Below, piece by piece: positions 26,202 to 36,038 of a stretch of 64,000 bases of DNA. The stretch's first letter is position 1. Each line of letters opens with the position of its first letter. The translations under genes and the position numbers were made by a program. Under the pieces are notes generated by a model that was not told where the DNA came from, made no database searches, and worked only from the letters and a program-made list of their open reading frames with translations. The DNA comes from Sediminicola luteus (GTDB lineage: Bacteria; Bacteroidota; Bacteroidia; Flavobacteriales; Flavobacteriaceae), in assembly GCF_002514735.1 (NCBI RefSeq), contig NZ_KZ300476.1, forward strand, positions 372,001 through 436,000. Reading direction: 5' to 3'.

Positions 26202-28202
26202 ATGAAAATCAGTAATTCAATAGGTAAACTATACCTACTATTGACCTTGAGCATCTTTTCCTGCTCCAAGGATGAGGCCCCCAAAAACTCGGCACCCCTA
26301 ATGGCCGACCAAACTTTTCAGGCCCTTGAGAATATAGATGCCCAAACCGTCATCGGAACGGTAACCGCCACAGACCCCGATAAAGACACTCTGGAATTCA
26401 CCTTAACGAGTGACCCCGACGGGCTTTTCGAAATCACCACCGATGGGGAGCTAAGTCTACTATCCAGTGCCATGCTCGATTACGAAACGGCAACTTCGCA
26501 TACGGTTACGGCATCCGTTTCCGATGGTGATGCCTCCGATACGGCCACCATTACCATTACAATTCTCGATTTAAATGAAAACCAAGCCCCCGTAATAAGT
26601 GGGCAGACCTTTACCGTGGCCGAAAACATCAGTGACACCTTTGTAATTGGCACGGTTGCGGCCAGTGACCCCGACAACGATGATCTTAGCTTTTCGCTTA
26701 CCAACAATCCGGGGGATCTTTTCGAGATTACTGCAGCGGGCGAACTTAGCTTGGCCCAGGGACAGCAGTTGGATTATGATACGGCCAACTCCTTGAACAT
26801 TACCGTTGAAGTTACCGATGGTACCGCCATTGCCGATGCCATTATCAATATTCTTGTTACCAATGTGGCCAAAGGTTTTGTTACCGTTTGGGAAACCTCT
26901 GGGCCCAACCAAGTTATTAGCATACCCACAAACCCCAATGTTACTGGTTATGATTACGATGTAGATTGGGGAGATGGCAATACAAATGCCGATCTTACCG
27001 GAAGTACCAGCCACACTTACGAAGGTGCGGGTACCTATACGGTTACCATCACCGGAAATTTCCCGGCACTATACATAAATCAAAATGCCGATAGTAGGTT
27101 CAGTCTTAAGTCGGTGGAAGAATGGGGCGACCAAGTATGGCAAAGCATGGAACGGGCCTTTGCAGGTTGTAGCCTATTTACCATTAATGCTTCAGACAAT
27201 CCGGATCTTTCAGAGGTAACGAATATGGACCGCATGTTCTACTTGAACCAAATGATGGACCATAATGTAAGCGATTGGGATGTGAGTAATGTAACCAGTA
27301 TGAACCAATTGTTCGATGGCGCCCTATTATTCAATCAGGATATCGGAAGTTGGGATGTGGGCCAGGTTACCAGTATGATACGCATGTTTAACCAAGCCAG
27401 GGCTTTTGACCAAGACCTAAACGATTGGGATGTAAGCCAAGTAGAAAAAATGACGGGCATGTTCCTTAACGCCCGTGCCTTTAACGGAGATATCTCTGAT
27501 TGGAACGTAAGCAAGGTATGGTCTATGTTCGAAATGTTTAAAGACGCCCATAACTTTAACCAAGCCCTTACTGATTGGGATGTGAGCCAAGTCACCGAAA
27601 TGCAGAACATGTTCCATAATGCCGAGGTTTTTGACCAGCCGATAGGAAGCTGGAATGTAAGCAAGGTAGGTAGTATGTCTAGTATGTTCCAAGGCGCCAT
27701 ATCCTTTAATCAGAATATTGATTCGTGGAATGTCTCTAATGTTACCCGAATGCCAAGAATGTTCCAAAATGCCTACGCTTTCAATCAACCTTTGAACAAT
27801 TGGAATGTTTCTCAAGTAGTGGATATGGCCTATATGTTCCATAATGCCAAGGCATTTAACCAAAACCTGAATAGTTGGGATACCGGAAAAGTAGTTAGCA
27901 CCTTAGGCATGTTCAACAATGCCACGGCTTTCAATGGAAACATTAGCTCTTGGAATATGGGCAACGTTATCAATACTGCTTATATGTTCAGCCAAGCTAA
28001 AGCCTTTAATCAAGACTTGGGTAATTGGAACGTTTCCAATGTAACCAATATGACCAGTATGTTCCAAAGTGCCTCGGCCTTTGATCAAGACCTTAGTGGA
28101 TGGAATACTACCAAGGTTATACATTGTAGCCATTTTGCTACCGATTCGGCTATGGATACTTCCGACTTGCCTAGCTTAGGCTGTTTTGACAATACCCCTT
28201 AA
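26202..28202 (+). CDS. BspA-repeat (DUF285) surface lipoprotein with cadherin-like and PKD domains
   Basis: 666 residues from ATG 26202 (lipobox FSC, Cys about residue 22). Order: two cadherin-like repeats of about 100 residues (DPDKDTLEFTLTSDPDGLFEI and DPDNDDLSFSLTNNPGDLFEI), a PKD-like domain (VDWGDGNTNAD, HTYEGAGTYTVTITG), then twelve 25-residue BspA-like repeats (W-x-V-S-x-V-x-x-M, then MF). The repeats run from about 27276 to 28175 (75 bp per unit). BspA repeats mediate surface binding in other bacteria. No T9SS sorting domain is present; display would be by lipid anchor. Confidence 0.92.
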   Translation: MKISNSIGKLYLLLTLSIFSCSKDEAPKNSAPLMADQTFQALENIDAQTVIGTVTATDPDKDTLEFTLTSDPDGLFEITTDGELSLLSSAMLDYETATSHTVTASVSDGDASDTATITITILDLNENQAPVISGQTFTVAENISDTFVIGTVAASDPDNDDLSFSLTNNPGDLFEITAAGELSLAQGQQLDYDTANSLNITVEVTDGTAIADAIINILVTNVAKGFVTVWETSGPNQVISIPTNPNVTGYDYDVDWGDGNTNADLTGSTSHTYEGAGTYTVTITGNFPALYINQNADSRFSLKSVEEWGDQVWQSMERAFAGCSLFTINASDNPDLSEVTNMDRMFYLNQMMDHNVSDWDVSNVTSMNQLFDGALLFNQDIGSWDVGQVTSMIRMFNQARAFDQDLNDWDVSQVEKMTGMFLNARAFNGDISDWNVSKVWSMFEMFKDAHNFNQALTDWDVSQVTEMQNMFHNAEVFDQPIGSWNVSKVGSMSSMFQGAISFNQNIDSWNVSNVTRMPRMFQNAYAFNQPLNNWNVSQVVDMAYMFHNAKAFNQNLNSWDTGKVVSTLGMFNNATAFNGNISSWNMGNVINTAYMFSQAKAFNQDLGNWNVSNVTNMTSMFQSASAFDQDLSGWNTTKVIHCSHFATDSAMDTSDLPSLGCFDNTP

Positions 28203-28241
28203 ACCATAACCCTTTTAAGGAAACATAACTTATATAATAAC

Positions 28242-28274
28242 AAAACCCGGAACCTTAGTAAGTTCCGGGTTTTT
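28242..28274. terminator. Bidirectional terminator between the BspA gene and the OMP gene
   Basis: AAAACCCGGAAC (28242-28253) pairs exactly with GTTCCGGGTTTT (28262-28273). T or A runs flank both sides, so it fits both converging genes. Confidence 0.88.
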
Positions 28275-28298
28275 AGCAACCAATTTATAGTCCCGTAA

Positions 28299-28889
28299 TT
28301 AAAGTCGATAACCGAAACCTACATTAAAGGTTTGGGTCCGCACATCGACAAAATCGTTACCGAATACGGGTCCATTATCATTTTCTACGCGCTCGGTCAA
28401 TCCTAAAGAGGCGCTTAGGTTTACGAAGAACTTGGTTCCCAGTTCCCATTGGGCACCCAATTGTGCCCCTACCCCAAATTCATTCAGGTTTTCTACATTA
28501 TCATCACTGGGAATTAAATAATCGAAGCGTGGGCCCGCGAACAAGGCAAATTTGGGACTGAAATTATAATGCAACAGCACAGGTAAAACCAAATCTGTAA
28601 AGTTATCATCACCGTGGCTGGCCTGTCCGTAATATTTCGCAAATTGAAACTCGGGGTGCAGGGTCAGCTTTTCAGAAAGGGCAAATTCTTTAAATACCCC
28701 AAGGTAAAAACCATTATAAGCTTCAGAATCGCTATCGGTAATGCCTCCTATTTGAACATCGCCGCGGGCGTTTAAAGATGTAAAACCGGCCGTAAAACCA
28801 AAATCACCTTTTTTACCATCGGTAGATTGACCTTGTACCTGAGTCAAAAATGCGAATGCGGCCATTACCGCAACTACTGCGTTTTTCAT
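28299..28889 (-). CDS. Outer-membrane beta-barrel protein, porin-like
   Basis: 196 residues with a signal peptide ending at VQGQ (about residue 21). The mature part is a run of amphipathic beta strands (FGFTAGFTSLNARG, LPVLLHYNFSPKFALFAGPRF, LGAQWELGTKFFVNLSASLGL), ending in an aromatic strand (TFNVGFGYRL) as outer-membrane barrels do. It fits the eight-stranded Bacteroidota OMP_b-brl family. The cargo is unknown. Convergent with the BspA gene, sharing the terminator. Confidence 0.86.
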   Translation of the reverse strand: MKNAVVAVMAAFAFLTQVQGQSTDGKKGDFGFTAGFTSLNARGDVQIGGITDSDSEAYNGFYLGVFKEFALSEKLTLHPEFQFAKYYGQASHGDDNFTDLVLPVLLHYNFSPKFALFAGPRFDYLIPSDDNVENLNEFGVGAQLGAQWELGTKFFVNLSASLGLTERVENDNGPVFGNDFVDVRTQTFNVGFGYRL

Positions 28890-29049
28890 TAATTATTCGT
28901 GTTTAGTTATTGATAATCAATTGTATTACCGGCCCTTTCTACATCATTCTTCCTTATTCACCCTGAACGGGCACAGTAATGATTTACAAAAAATCTTGGC
29001 GAAAGTACCTAGATCAAGATTGAATTGAAATATCAAATGATAATCGGGC

Positions 29050-29625
29050 TTATTTATTTTTCACCCTATGGTAGGTAACAGGGCGCATGCCTAAAAAGCT
29101 GGCCAAGAATTTATCATACGTATTTTTAAGGTAATCCGGACTCCATTGCATTAGATCATTGTAGCGGCCTTTGGCATCCATGCTCACGAATGTAAAAACC
29201 CTATGGGCCAAAACCGATATCACATCTTGCATGACCCCTAAATAATAGTCCATCAAAAGCGAATCTTCCTTAGCCAAGCGTTCTAAATCGCCTACATCTA
29301 AAAGCAGTGCCTCTACCTCGTTAATGGCCACGGTATCGAGTATGGGATCAATCGTTTCATTAAATGAGCGTGGATCTCCCATGAGATAACCTACAGAACG
29401 TAAATGACAATTGTGTTCTACTCCATCTATCAAAGCAAAAGATCGTACCGACCCCTGTAAAATTAATATGGCTTTTCGGTCTTTACGTCCCGAACGAAAA
29501 ATATATTCATTGGGTTCATAGGTTTTGAAACTACAGATTCCAAAGAATTTCTCTAACTGTTCTTCTGGTAATCCAAGGTCAAAGGAAGCCAGTTTTTGGA
29601 AAGCTTCATTAGTAGCATATTTCAT
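29050..29625 (-). CDS. Crp/Fnr-type regulator, cyclic-nucleotide-binding domain
   Basis: 191 residues from ATG 29625, chosen over 29691 because the extra 22 residues are not part of the family. An N-terminal cNMP-binding beta-roll is visible (EQLEKFFGICSFKTYEPNEYIFRSGRKDRK and LILQGSVRSF). The C-terminal helix-turn-helix is short: the protein ends LGMRPVTYHRVKNK, which matches the start of the HTH of Bacteroidota Crp-like proteins. No catalytic residues are expected. Ligand unknown. Confidence 0.84.
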   Translation of the reverse strand: MKYATNEAFQKLASFDLGLPEEQLEKFFGICSFKTYEPNEYIFRSGRKDRKAILILQGSVRSFALIDGVEHNCHLRSVGYLMGDPRSFNETIDPILDTVAINEVEALLLDVGDLERLAKEDSLLMDYYLGVMQDVISVLAHRVFTFVSMDAKGRYNDLMQWSPDYLKNTYDKFLASFLGMRPVTYHRVKNK

Positions 29626-29759
29626 GGTAAACAATTCGAATAGGACCGCAATAGTACCCTTGAGGGATTTTCCGTAAAAATAATATATCATAAAAGAATA
29701 AAAACGATCTCATGTTTTTTATTCTTGATACAAGGGAAACTACCTATTATTTCAATTAA

Positions 29760-29927
29760 AACTTCACTTATGCCTGGGAGTTGATAAGCGGATATGAATA
29801 TGAAAATAACAATCTATATATCAACACTAAAACGAGCATATCGTCGCCATATGTTATTGGAGCATCAGAAATAGGCACTGAGAAAATGAATGACCTGATT
29901 TCTTTTATCAAGAACAAACTAGGCTAG
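29760..29927 (+). pseudogene. Remnant of the 3' end of an unidentified gene
   Basis: An open stretch with no usable start, from a TAA at 29757 to the TAG at 29925: 55 codons (YAWELISGYEYENNNLYINT, then TSISSPYVIGASEIG, ending MNDLISFIKNKLG). The amino acid composition and amphipathic ending look like the C-terminus of a real protein. No upstream coding region remains in any frame, suggesting a deletion remnant. Confidence 0.35.
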
Positions 29928-29952
29928 TAAGACGTATCTTAATGAACCCAAA

Positions 29953-29977
29953 AGCCCCTACCATTACGATAGGGGCT
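29953..29977 (-). terminator. Possible terminator, minus strand
   Basis: AGCCCCTA (29953-29960) pairs with TAGGGGCT (29970-29977). Read leftwards it ends in TTTT, so it could end transcripts from the SRAP gene, although 220 bp separate it from that stop. Confidence 0.45.
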
Positions 29978-30200
29978 ACCAAACCAACAGTCTAACATTC
30001 CAACAACGCTAAACATTTCGGCTTTAGTCGTTATTTTAACACCTACTTAACAGTTGTGCGTAAAAATAATATAGGTTTTTAGCAATAATCCATCTTAAAA
30101 CCCCTCAAAACAGCCCCTATAACACTGTATATCTGAAACTTAAGAAAATTCTTAATTATTACAATATTTATTAAAAAAATGTTAATGCTTCCTGAAGAAA

Positions 30201-30992
30201 TCAAAACAGACCACTTTTCGTGGCCCGGGCATTCAAATGGTCGAAATTCGGATGGTAGCGATCTAACTGGGATATATCATATCGCTGTTGTGCCTTTACC
30301 TCCGGATAATCGGCAAACTCCAATACTTCCAGCACATTGTTCTCGGCCCGGGCATTGGTAGCGGGGCGGGCCACCGTATAACTTTCCAGCTCTTGTTGGG
30401 TATCGGCATGGAACATAAGTTGGCTAATGGCATCACTGTCCAAATCGGCCTGTAACCAATCTTTCCAATGATAAGGGTCCAATAATATGGGTTGCCTTTT
30501 CTTATCATTGTGTACCACTTTCATGAAAGCATTGGCCTCGGAGGTAAGAATACTACAATAGCCAACCCCATCAATAGTATTGTACACGCCCAACAGGCCG
30601 AGATAATCGTCGTGCAGCGGTTGTACCAGATGCGGATAACTTTTCCCCTTTAGTTTATAGGGTTCGAAAAATCCGGTGACCGGAATTAGGCAGCGCCGCT
30701 CGAAAATGGCATCGGCCGTACGCCTATTGTCAAAAACATATTCTGCCTGTGTATTCAAGGACTTTCCGCCCAAGTCTTTCCATCGCAGTGCCACATCGGT
30801 TGTTTCGGGTTCGCAAATTCCCCAAACGGCTTCCCCTATCTCCGAAGGGCTTTCCTGTTTCAAAACATTGATCTTACCATGGGCAAATCCGCTCATCCAA
30901 TAATAAGGGTGATACCCAACCTGGATCGGGGCATCGAATGCCTTCTCCATACGCGACGGATTCTTATTTTTATTGGAAGTGGAATAGCACAT
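30201..30992 (-). CDS. SRAP (SOS response-associated) peptidase, YedK/HMCES family
   Basis: 263 residues from ATG 30992, which puts the catalytic Cys at position 2 (MCYSTSNKNK) as the family requires; the earlier start would add 13 residues before it. Also visible are the RRCLIPVTGFFEP block and the Asn of FDNRRTAD. The family forms a covalent thiazolidine bond with abasic sites in single-stranded DNA and protects them from strand breaks. The Glu of the GFFEP motif and a downstream His (Y-P-H) are present. Divergent from the M14 peptidase, 90 bp between the starts. Confidence 0.93.
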   Translation of the reverse strand: MCYSTSNKNKNPSRMEKAFDAPIQVGYHPYYWMSGFAHGKINVLKQESPSEIGEAVWGICEPETTDVALRWKDLGGKSLNTQAEYVFDNRRTADAIFERRCLIPVTGFFEPYKLKGKSYPHLVQPLHDDYLGLLGVYNTIDGVGYCSILTSEANAFMKVVHNDKKRQPILLDPYHWKDWLQADLDSDAISQLMFHADTQQELESYTVARPATNARAENNVLEVLEFADYPEVKAQQRYDISQLDRYHPNFDHLNARATKSGLF

Positions 30993-31082
30993 AGGCCCAA
31001 TGTAGTTAAAATGCGGCAATGCCACTACCATTTCAAGTCATTTTCGTACTTTGTCACATACTAATTTCCAACTACTCAACTC

Positions 31083-33599
31083 ATGCTCAAAAGACTGTTG
31101 CTGCTCAGCCTGTTGTGCTGGCAATTCGTACCCGCACAAGATTACTTTTTAGAAAAATACCAGCCCTACGCCGCCGAAATACCTACCCCTGAAGATTATT
31201 TGGGTTATGGGATCGGCGAACACCATACCCGCCACGACCTTATCGTTTCATATCTCGAGAAATTGGCCGAGGTCTCTGATAGGGCTACCATTACCGAATA
31301 TGGCCGTACCCATGAGGGCCGTAAATTGGTGATGTTGACCGTTGGTTTGCCCAAACATTTGGCACAGCTGGAAACTTACCGAAAAAATCAATTGGCCAAT
31401 ACGGACCCCACCACCCCTAATACGGCTACCGATCAGCCATTGTTCGTAAACCTGGGTTATAATGTACATGGTAACGAACCCTCTAGTGCAGAGGCGGCCA
31501 TGTTAACGGCCTATACCCTAGTAGCCTCTAACCATACGGAAGTGCTAAACTACTTGGCACATGCGGTTGTCTTTATTGACCCTACCATTAATCCTGATGG
31601 CCGTGACAGGCATACCCAATGGGCCAATGCCTATCAAGGTAGTCCGTTGAATGCCGACCCGCAAGATGCCGAACATAACGAAGCTTGGCCCCGTGGCCGT
31701 ACCAATCATTATTGGTTCGACCTCAACCGCGATTGGTTATTGGCCATAAACCCCGAAAGCCGGGGGAAGCTGAACTGGTACCATCAATGGTATCCGAACG
31801 TGGTCACCGATTTTCATGAAATGGGCACCCAAAGCACTTATTTCTTTGAGCCTATGAAGGCCAATGGTTCCCTTGACCCTATTATGCCAAAAGAAAATTA
31901 TGGGGAGCTGAACGATCGCTTTGCCGCACATTTTTCCCAAGCCTTGGATAGCATAGGGTCCTTTTACTTTACCAAAGAGCTTTTCGATGGTACCTATCCG
32001 GGTTATGGTTCCTCCTACCCTGACCTTCAAGGTGGTTTGGCCCTATTGTTCGAACAGGCCAGTTCTAGGGGGCATGTACAAAAAACCGCCTTTGGCGAGA
32101 TTACTTTTCCTTTTACCATCCGTAACCAATATGTGAGCAGCATGGCCACGGTCAAGGCCGCAGTGGCCAACAAAGCCTATCTGCAAGAATACCAGCACCG
32201 TTTCTTTAGCTCGGCCATCAGCAATGCCAATAAGAGCAAAATAAAGGGCTATAGCTTCGATGTACCCAACGATCGTAATCGTTTAAAGGCTTTTATGGAT
32301 AAATTACTCATCCATAAGATCAAAGTGTACGAAAACCAGCAAGGGGGCTTTACCGTGCCAACGGCCCAACCCCAATATCGTATGGTACAAAGTCTTTTTG
32401 AAACCTATGACCAGTACCGCGATTCGGTCTATTACGATGCCTCGGCCTGGTCAGTGGCCCATTTTTACAATGTAAAATACCGCCCCACCTCTAAACTCAG
32501 TTTAGGCCAAGAGGTAACCGACCTTAACGGTTTTATCGAAACCCCTAGCCTATCGGCTTCGGAATATGCCTATATGATAAAAGGAAGTGACTACAATGTT
32601 CCGGCCCTGACCCATTATCTACAAAGTAAGGGCTTGGTGGTTTCCACCGCCTTTAAACCTTTCAGTGCCCAATTGTCCGGAAAAACCGAAAGCTTCCCTT
32701 ATGGCAGTTTGGTAATCGCCGTCCCCCTACAGAAAAAAAACAGTGAAGCGGTATTCAACATCCTAAAAGAGGGTCAGAAACGTTTCGAAATACCGATTTA
32801 TGCAGCCCATACCGGAATGAACGTCAGTGGCGTGGATCTTGGTAGTTTGAATATCCGGGCCATGCGTAAACCCAAGGCGGCCTTGCTCATCGGTGAAGGG
32901 GTCAACTCTTACGAAGCCGGGGAAGTTTGGCACCTACTCGACACCCGTGTTCATATGCCCATCAGCAAACTGCGAACGGCACAATTGGGAAGGGTCAATT
33001 TAGACAAATACAACACCTTGGTCATGGTCTCAGGGCGTTACGACCTCAGCAAAAAAGAACAGGAAAAAATCAAAGCTTGGGTACAGCGCGGCAATACGTT
33101 GATCACATTGGCAGGTGCCTCTAAATGGGCCATCGACAAGAAAATCGTATCCGAAATTTTAATCACGAAGAAAAAGGACAGTACCGAAACCCAGGTACGA
33201 AAGCCATTTGTAACCGCTTCGGAACATTTGGGTCGCGAGCGTGTTGGCGGTATTATTGCCCAAGTAGACCTCGACCTGACCCATCCGCTAGGTTTTGGTT
33301 ATTCCGACCCCAAACTCCCCATTTACAAAAACAATACGGTATGGCTTAAACCAAGTAAGAATCCGTATGCCACGGTGGCCAAATATACCCGCGACCCGCA
33401 TATCGATGGATACATTTCAAAAACCAACCTGAACGAATTTATGAAACCGGCAGCATCCTTAATGGTAAGCCCTCTAGGAGGTGGCCGTGTGATCCTTTTC
33501 GGCCATAACCCCAATTTTAGGGGATCGTGGTACGGTACCAACCGTATGTTCTTAAACGCCCTATTCTTGGGGGATAAGATTTATAATCCGGCCGACTAA
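31083..33599 (+). CDS. M14 family zinc carboxypeptidase-like protein
   Basis: 838 residues with a signal peptide (residues 1-18, cleavage after VPAQ). The peptidase domain at about 50-330 shows the zinc-binding HxxE of NVHGNEPSSAEAAM, a third His in TDFHEMGTQ, and the catalytic Glu in LLFEQASSRG. Beyond it are about 500 residues with no clear family, probably beta-rich accessory domains. The gene is followed by an amidohydrolase gene 39 bp later, so the two are likely an operon of exported peptide-processing enzymes. Confidence 0.92.
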   Translation: MLKRLLLLSLLCWQFVPAQDYFLEKYQPYAAEIPTPEDYLGYGIGEHHTRHDLIVSYLEKLAEVSDRATITEYGRTHEGRKLVMLTVGLPKHLAQLETYRKNQLANTDPTTPNTATDQPLFVNLGYNVHGNEPSSAEAAMLTAYTLVASNHTEVLNYLAHAVVFIDPTINPDGRDRHTQWANAYQGSPLNADPQDAEHNEAWPRGRTNHYWFDLNRDWLLAINPESRGKLNWYHQWYPNVVTDFHEMGTQSTYFFEPMKANGSLDPIMPKENYGELNDRFAAHFSQALDSIGSFYFTKELFDGTYPGYGSSYPDLQGGLALLFEQASSRGHVQKTAFGEITFPFTIRNQYVSSMATVKAAVANKAYLQEYQHRFFSSAISNANKSKIKGYSFDVPNDRNRLKAFMDKLLIHKIKVYENQQGGFTVPTAQPQYRMVQSLFETYDQYRDSVYYDASAWSVAHFYNVKYRPTSKLSLGQEVTDLNGFIETPSLSASEYAYMIKGSDYNVPALTHYLQSKGLVVSTAFKPFSAQLSGKTESFPYGSLVIAVPLQKKNSEAVFNILKEGQKRFEIPIYAAHTGMNVSGVDLGSLNIRAMRKPKAALLIGEGVNSYEAGEVWHLLDTRVHMPISKLRTAQLGRVNLDKYNTLVMVSGRYDLSKKEQEKIKAWVQRGNTLITLAGASKWAIDKKIVSEILITKKKDSTETQVRKPFVTASEHLGRERVGGIIAQVDLDLTHPLGFGYSDPKLPIYKNNTVWLKPSKNPYATVAKYTRDPHIDGYISKTNLNEFMKPAASLMVSPLGGGRVILFGHNPNFRGSWYGTNRMFLNALFLGDKIYNPAD

Positions 33600-33638
33600 T
33601 ACCCAATACTCAAAATAACAACCACCAAATACTACATT

Positions 33639-35219
33639 ATGAACCGTTTATTAGCTACCCTCGCCTTCCTTTTGTTCGGAACAAGTTGTCTTATGGCCCA
33701 ATCGGCCCAAGGGGATGGCCCACATAGTCAATTGATCATTAGAGGGGTTACCTTGATAAATGGGAATGGGGCGCCACCACAAGGCCCTATTGATATTGTA
33801 GTTGAAGGCAATACCATAACACAGATACAAGTGGTTGGCTATCCAGGGGTACCCATTAATGAGGCCAAACGCCCGAAACTAAAACCGGGCGGTAAAGAAC
33901 TGGACTGTAGTGGTATGTACCTGATGCCGGGCTTTGTAGATATGCACACCCACATCGGCGGGGTATCACAAGGGGCCGAACCCGATTATGTTTTCAAGTT
34001 ATGGTTGGCCCATGGGGTTACCACCGCCCGTGAAGTTGGCGGGCGAAGTGCCGATTGGTCATTGGACTTGAAACGTAAAAGTGCCAAAAACCAAATCGTG
34101 GCACCCCGATTGTTCAGTTATACCGTATTCGGGCAAACCAGTGAAGGCTTGAACCCCTTGAACGATATTCCAATAACCACCCCCGAACAAGCCCGAACTT
34201 GGGTAAGGGCCAATGCCAAGGCCGGGGCCGATGGTATTAAGTTTTTTGGGGCCGAACCCGAGATAATGGCCGCCGCCTTGGACGAGAACAAAAAACTAGG
34301 ATTGGGATCGGCCTGCCACCATGCCCAATTAAGTGTAGCCCGTTGGAACGTATTGCACTCGGCCCGTGCCGGACTTACTTCTATGGAGCATTGGTATGGC
34401 CTGCCGGAAGCCCTTTTCGACGATAGAACGGTACAAGATTATCCGTTGGACTATAACTACCAGAACGAGCAACATCGTTTTGAAGAAGCCGGAAAATTAT
34501 GGGCACAGGCAGCCAAACCCTATTCGGAACATTGGAACAAGGTAATGAACGAACTCTTGGAACTGGGCTTTACCCTAGACCCAACCTTCAATATCTATGA
34601 AGCCAGTCGCGATCTGCACAGGGCACGTAGGGCCGAATGGCATGAAGACTACACTTTACCTAGCCTTTGGGAGTTCTATCAGCCCTCAAAAATATCGCAC
34701 GGTAGCTACTGGCACGATTGGGGTACCGAACAAGAAGTGGCCTGGCGGGAAAACTATAGGCTTTGGATGACCTTTGTAAACGAATACAAAAACCGTGGCG
34801 GGCGGGTAACGGCCGGTTCCGATTCTGGTTTTATTTTCCAATTGTATGGTTTCGCTTTTATCCGGGAATTGGAATTGTTGCGTGAGGCAGGCTTCCACCC
34901 ACTGGAAGTTATTCGTTCGGCTAGCTTGAACGGAGCCGAGGCCTTGGGCATGGGCGATAAGATTGGGTCGGTATCCATTGGCAAATGGGCTGACTTTGTA
35001 ATTGTGGATGCCAACCCTTTAAAAAACCTCAAAGTGCTTTATGGTACTGGGGCCGTAAAACTGACCGAAGACAATACGGTAATCCGTGAAGGAGGCGTCA
35101 AGTACACCATAAAAGATGGTATCGTTTACGATGCCAAAGCCCTATTGGCAGAAGTAAAAGCTATGGTAGCCGCCGAAAAGGCCAAGAAAGGGTTTGAAAT
35201 CAAACAACCGGGAAACTAA
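33639..35219 (+). CDS. Amidohydrolase family protein, exported
   Basis: 526 residues with a signal peptide (cleavage near CLMAQ, about residue 22). The TIM-barrel amidohydrolase fold begins with the HxH of VDMHTHIGG (about residue 110). Later metal ligands are HHAQ (about 227) and the SMEHWYG segment, with the catalytic Asp in TAGSDSGF (about 390). The substrate is not deducible; imidazolonepropionase-like and dipeptidase-like enzymes fall into this class. It follows the M14 peptidase gene on the same strand. Confidence 0.9.
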   Translation: MNRLLATLAFLLFGTSCLMAQSAQGDGPHSQLIIRGVTLINGNGAPPQGPIDIVVEGNTITQIQVVGYPGVPINEAKRPKLKPGGKELDCSGMYLMPGFVDMHTHIGGVSQGAEPDYVFKLWLAHGVTTAREVGGRSADWSLDLKRKSAKNQIVAPRLFSYTVFGQTSEGLNPLNDIPITTPEQARTWVRANAKAGADGIKFFGAEPEIMAAALDENKKLGLGSACHHAQLSVARWNVLHSARAGLTSMEHWYGLPEALFDDRTVQDYPLDYNYQNEQHRFEEAGKLWAQAAKPYSEHWNKVMNELLELGFTLDPTFNIYEASRDLHRARRAEWHEDYTLPSLWEFYQPSKISHGSYWHDWGTEQEVAWRENYRLWMTFVNEYKNRGGRVTAGSDSGFIFQLYGFAFIRELELLREAGFHPLEVIRSASLNGAEALGMGDKIGSVSIGKWADFVIVDANPLKNLKVLYGTGAVKLTEDNTVIREGGVKYTIKDGIVYDAKALLAEVKAMVAAEKAKKGFEIKQPGN

Positions 35220-35294
35220 TTATCCGGTCATGGAAATATTGAAAAGGTAATCGGGTATTCGAAACTAAGATTTGATTTGCAACCTTGGTTTTGA

Positions 35295-35549
35295 TTAAGC
35301 CAACATCTTACGGTTCTTTTTGGTCTTGAAAGACAAAGCCTTTTTTACACGGCTAGTACGGAACTTGTGAAGACGGGCAACCTCGATGGTCTTTTCTTCA
35401 GTTTCGATGTTCTCAACAGCTGGGGTAGTAATCTCAACATTCAATACTACGGTCTGGACAGGAAGCTCTAAAGTAGTAGCCTTGTTATCTTGGGCCTGAG
35501 CGGTGAATCCTAGAAGAAGTACGATGATGATGGTGATGATTGCTTTCAT
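35295..35549 (-). CDS. Small exported basic protein, paralog 1 of 3
   Basis: 84 residues from ATG 35549. A signal peptide (MKAIITIIIVLLLGFTAQAQ) leads to an acidic/neutral stretch and a strongly basic C-terminal block (VARLHKFRTSRVKKALSFKT then KKNRKMLA) shared by all three paralogs. The fragment between is variable. No cysteines and no known family. The neighbour at 36057 differs by three residues only (Asn/Gln, Asn/Asp, Asn/His). The constant tail suggests binding to a polyanion such as DNA or cell envelope polymer, but this is inference. Confidence 0.8.
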   Translation of the reverse strand: MKAIITIIIVLLLGFTAQAQDNKATTLELPVQTVVLNVEITTPAVENIETEEKTIEVARLHKFRTSRVKKALSFKTKKNRKMLA

Positions 35550-35630
35550 AACTGTTGTGCTTTTACACTTCCAAAGTAAATCCACAGCAGCACCTCATCC
35601 GGAAATCGGTCGCTGAAACACCCCCTAAAC

Positions 35631-35675
35631 TCGGTATCTGACGAAATGTTCGGAGAAGTGCAAAAAATCTCCGAT
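35631..35675 (-). promoter_or_regulatory. Conserved 45-bp box, paralog 1
   Basis: Plus-strand ends TCGGTATCTGAC (left) and TCCGAT (right), with AAGTGC in the middle. The same 45-bp span with identical spacing lies upstream of all three small basic protein genes (36393, 37089). Confidence 0.6.
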
Positions 35676-36010
35676 AACGGTTTTTAGGGCGCGTTACATC
35701 TGGCCGAAACAAGCTGCATTTAAACGATGGCAGCCTCAGCTTTACAATTCAAAAAAGCAGTAATGGAACAGGAAACGCTCCATACGAACAACCCTTGTGG
35801 AACCACTTGGGCAGCGAAGTAGTCGCCCATTCAATGAAGACGACCCAGCTAACCTTCTAGAAACCGTATCCGATCAACCGTTTACTAGTGGTAGCTTTAT
35901 ATATGAATAACAGCCCTAAGAAGTATTGACCTTCGAAGCGCCTAAATCAATTTATCCGAGAAAGACCTGGTGTTTCCTTACCAGAAGTCTCTTTGCATTT
36001 TGTCTTTTCT

Positions 36011-36038
36011 CTATATTCTATTATCTATATTCTATTAT
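36011..36038. repeat. 14-bp tandem repeat, CTATATTCTATTAT
   Basis: Two exact adjacent copies, plus a broken third (CTATTTTCT) up to 36047. Similar degenerate tracts occur at 52934-52975 and 57781-57816. Confidence 0.6.

Larger units (their letters stand above)
35292..35710 (-). repeat. Direct duplication unit 1 (small basic protein gene plus leader)
   Basis: 419 bp that recur without gaps at 36054-36472, offset 762 bp, with about 20 mismatches by eye. The unit holds one complete small gene and its upstream region. Confidence 0.85.

Noticed and set aside
27276-28175. Regular 75-bp repeats that might suggest a CRISPR array or VNTR
   Set aside because: The units are coding BspA repeats with variable bases in phase; no spacer/repeat alternation exists.
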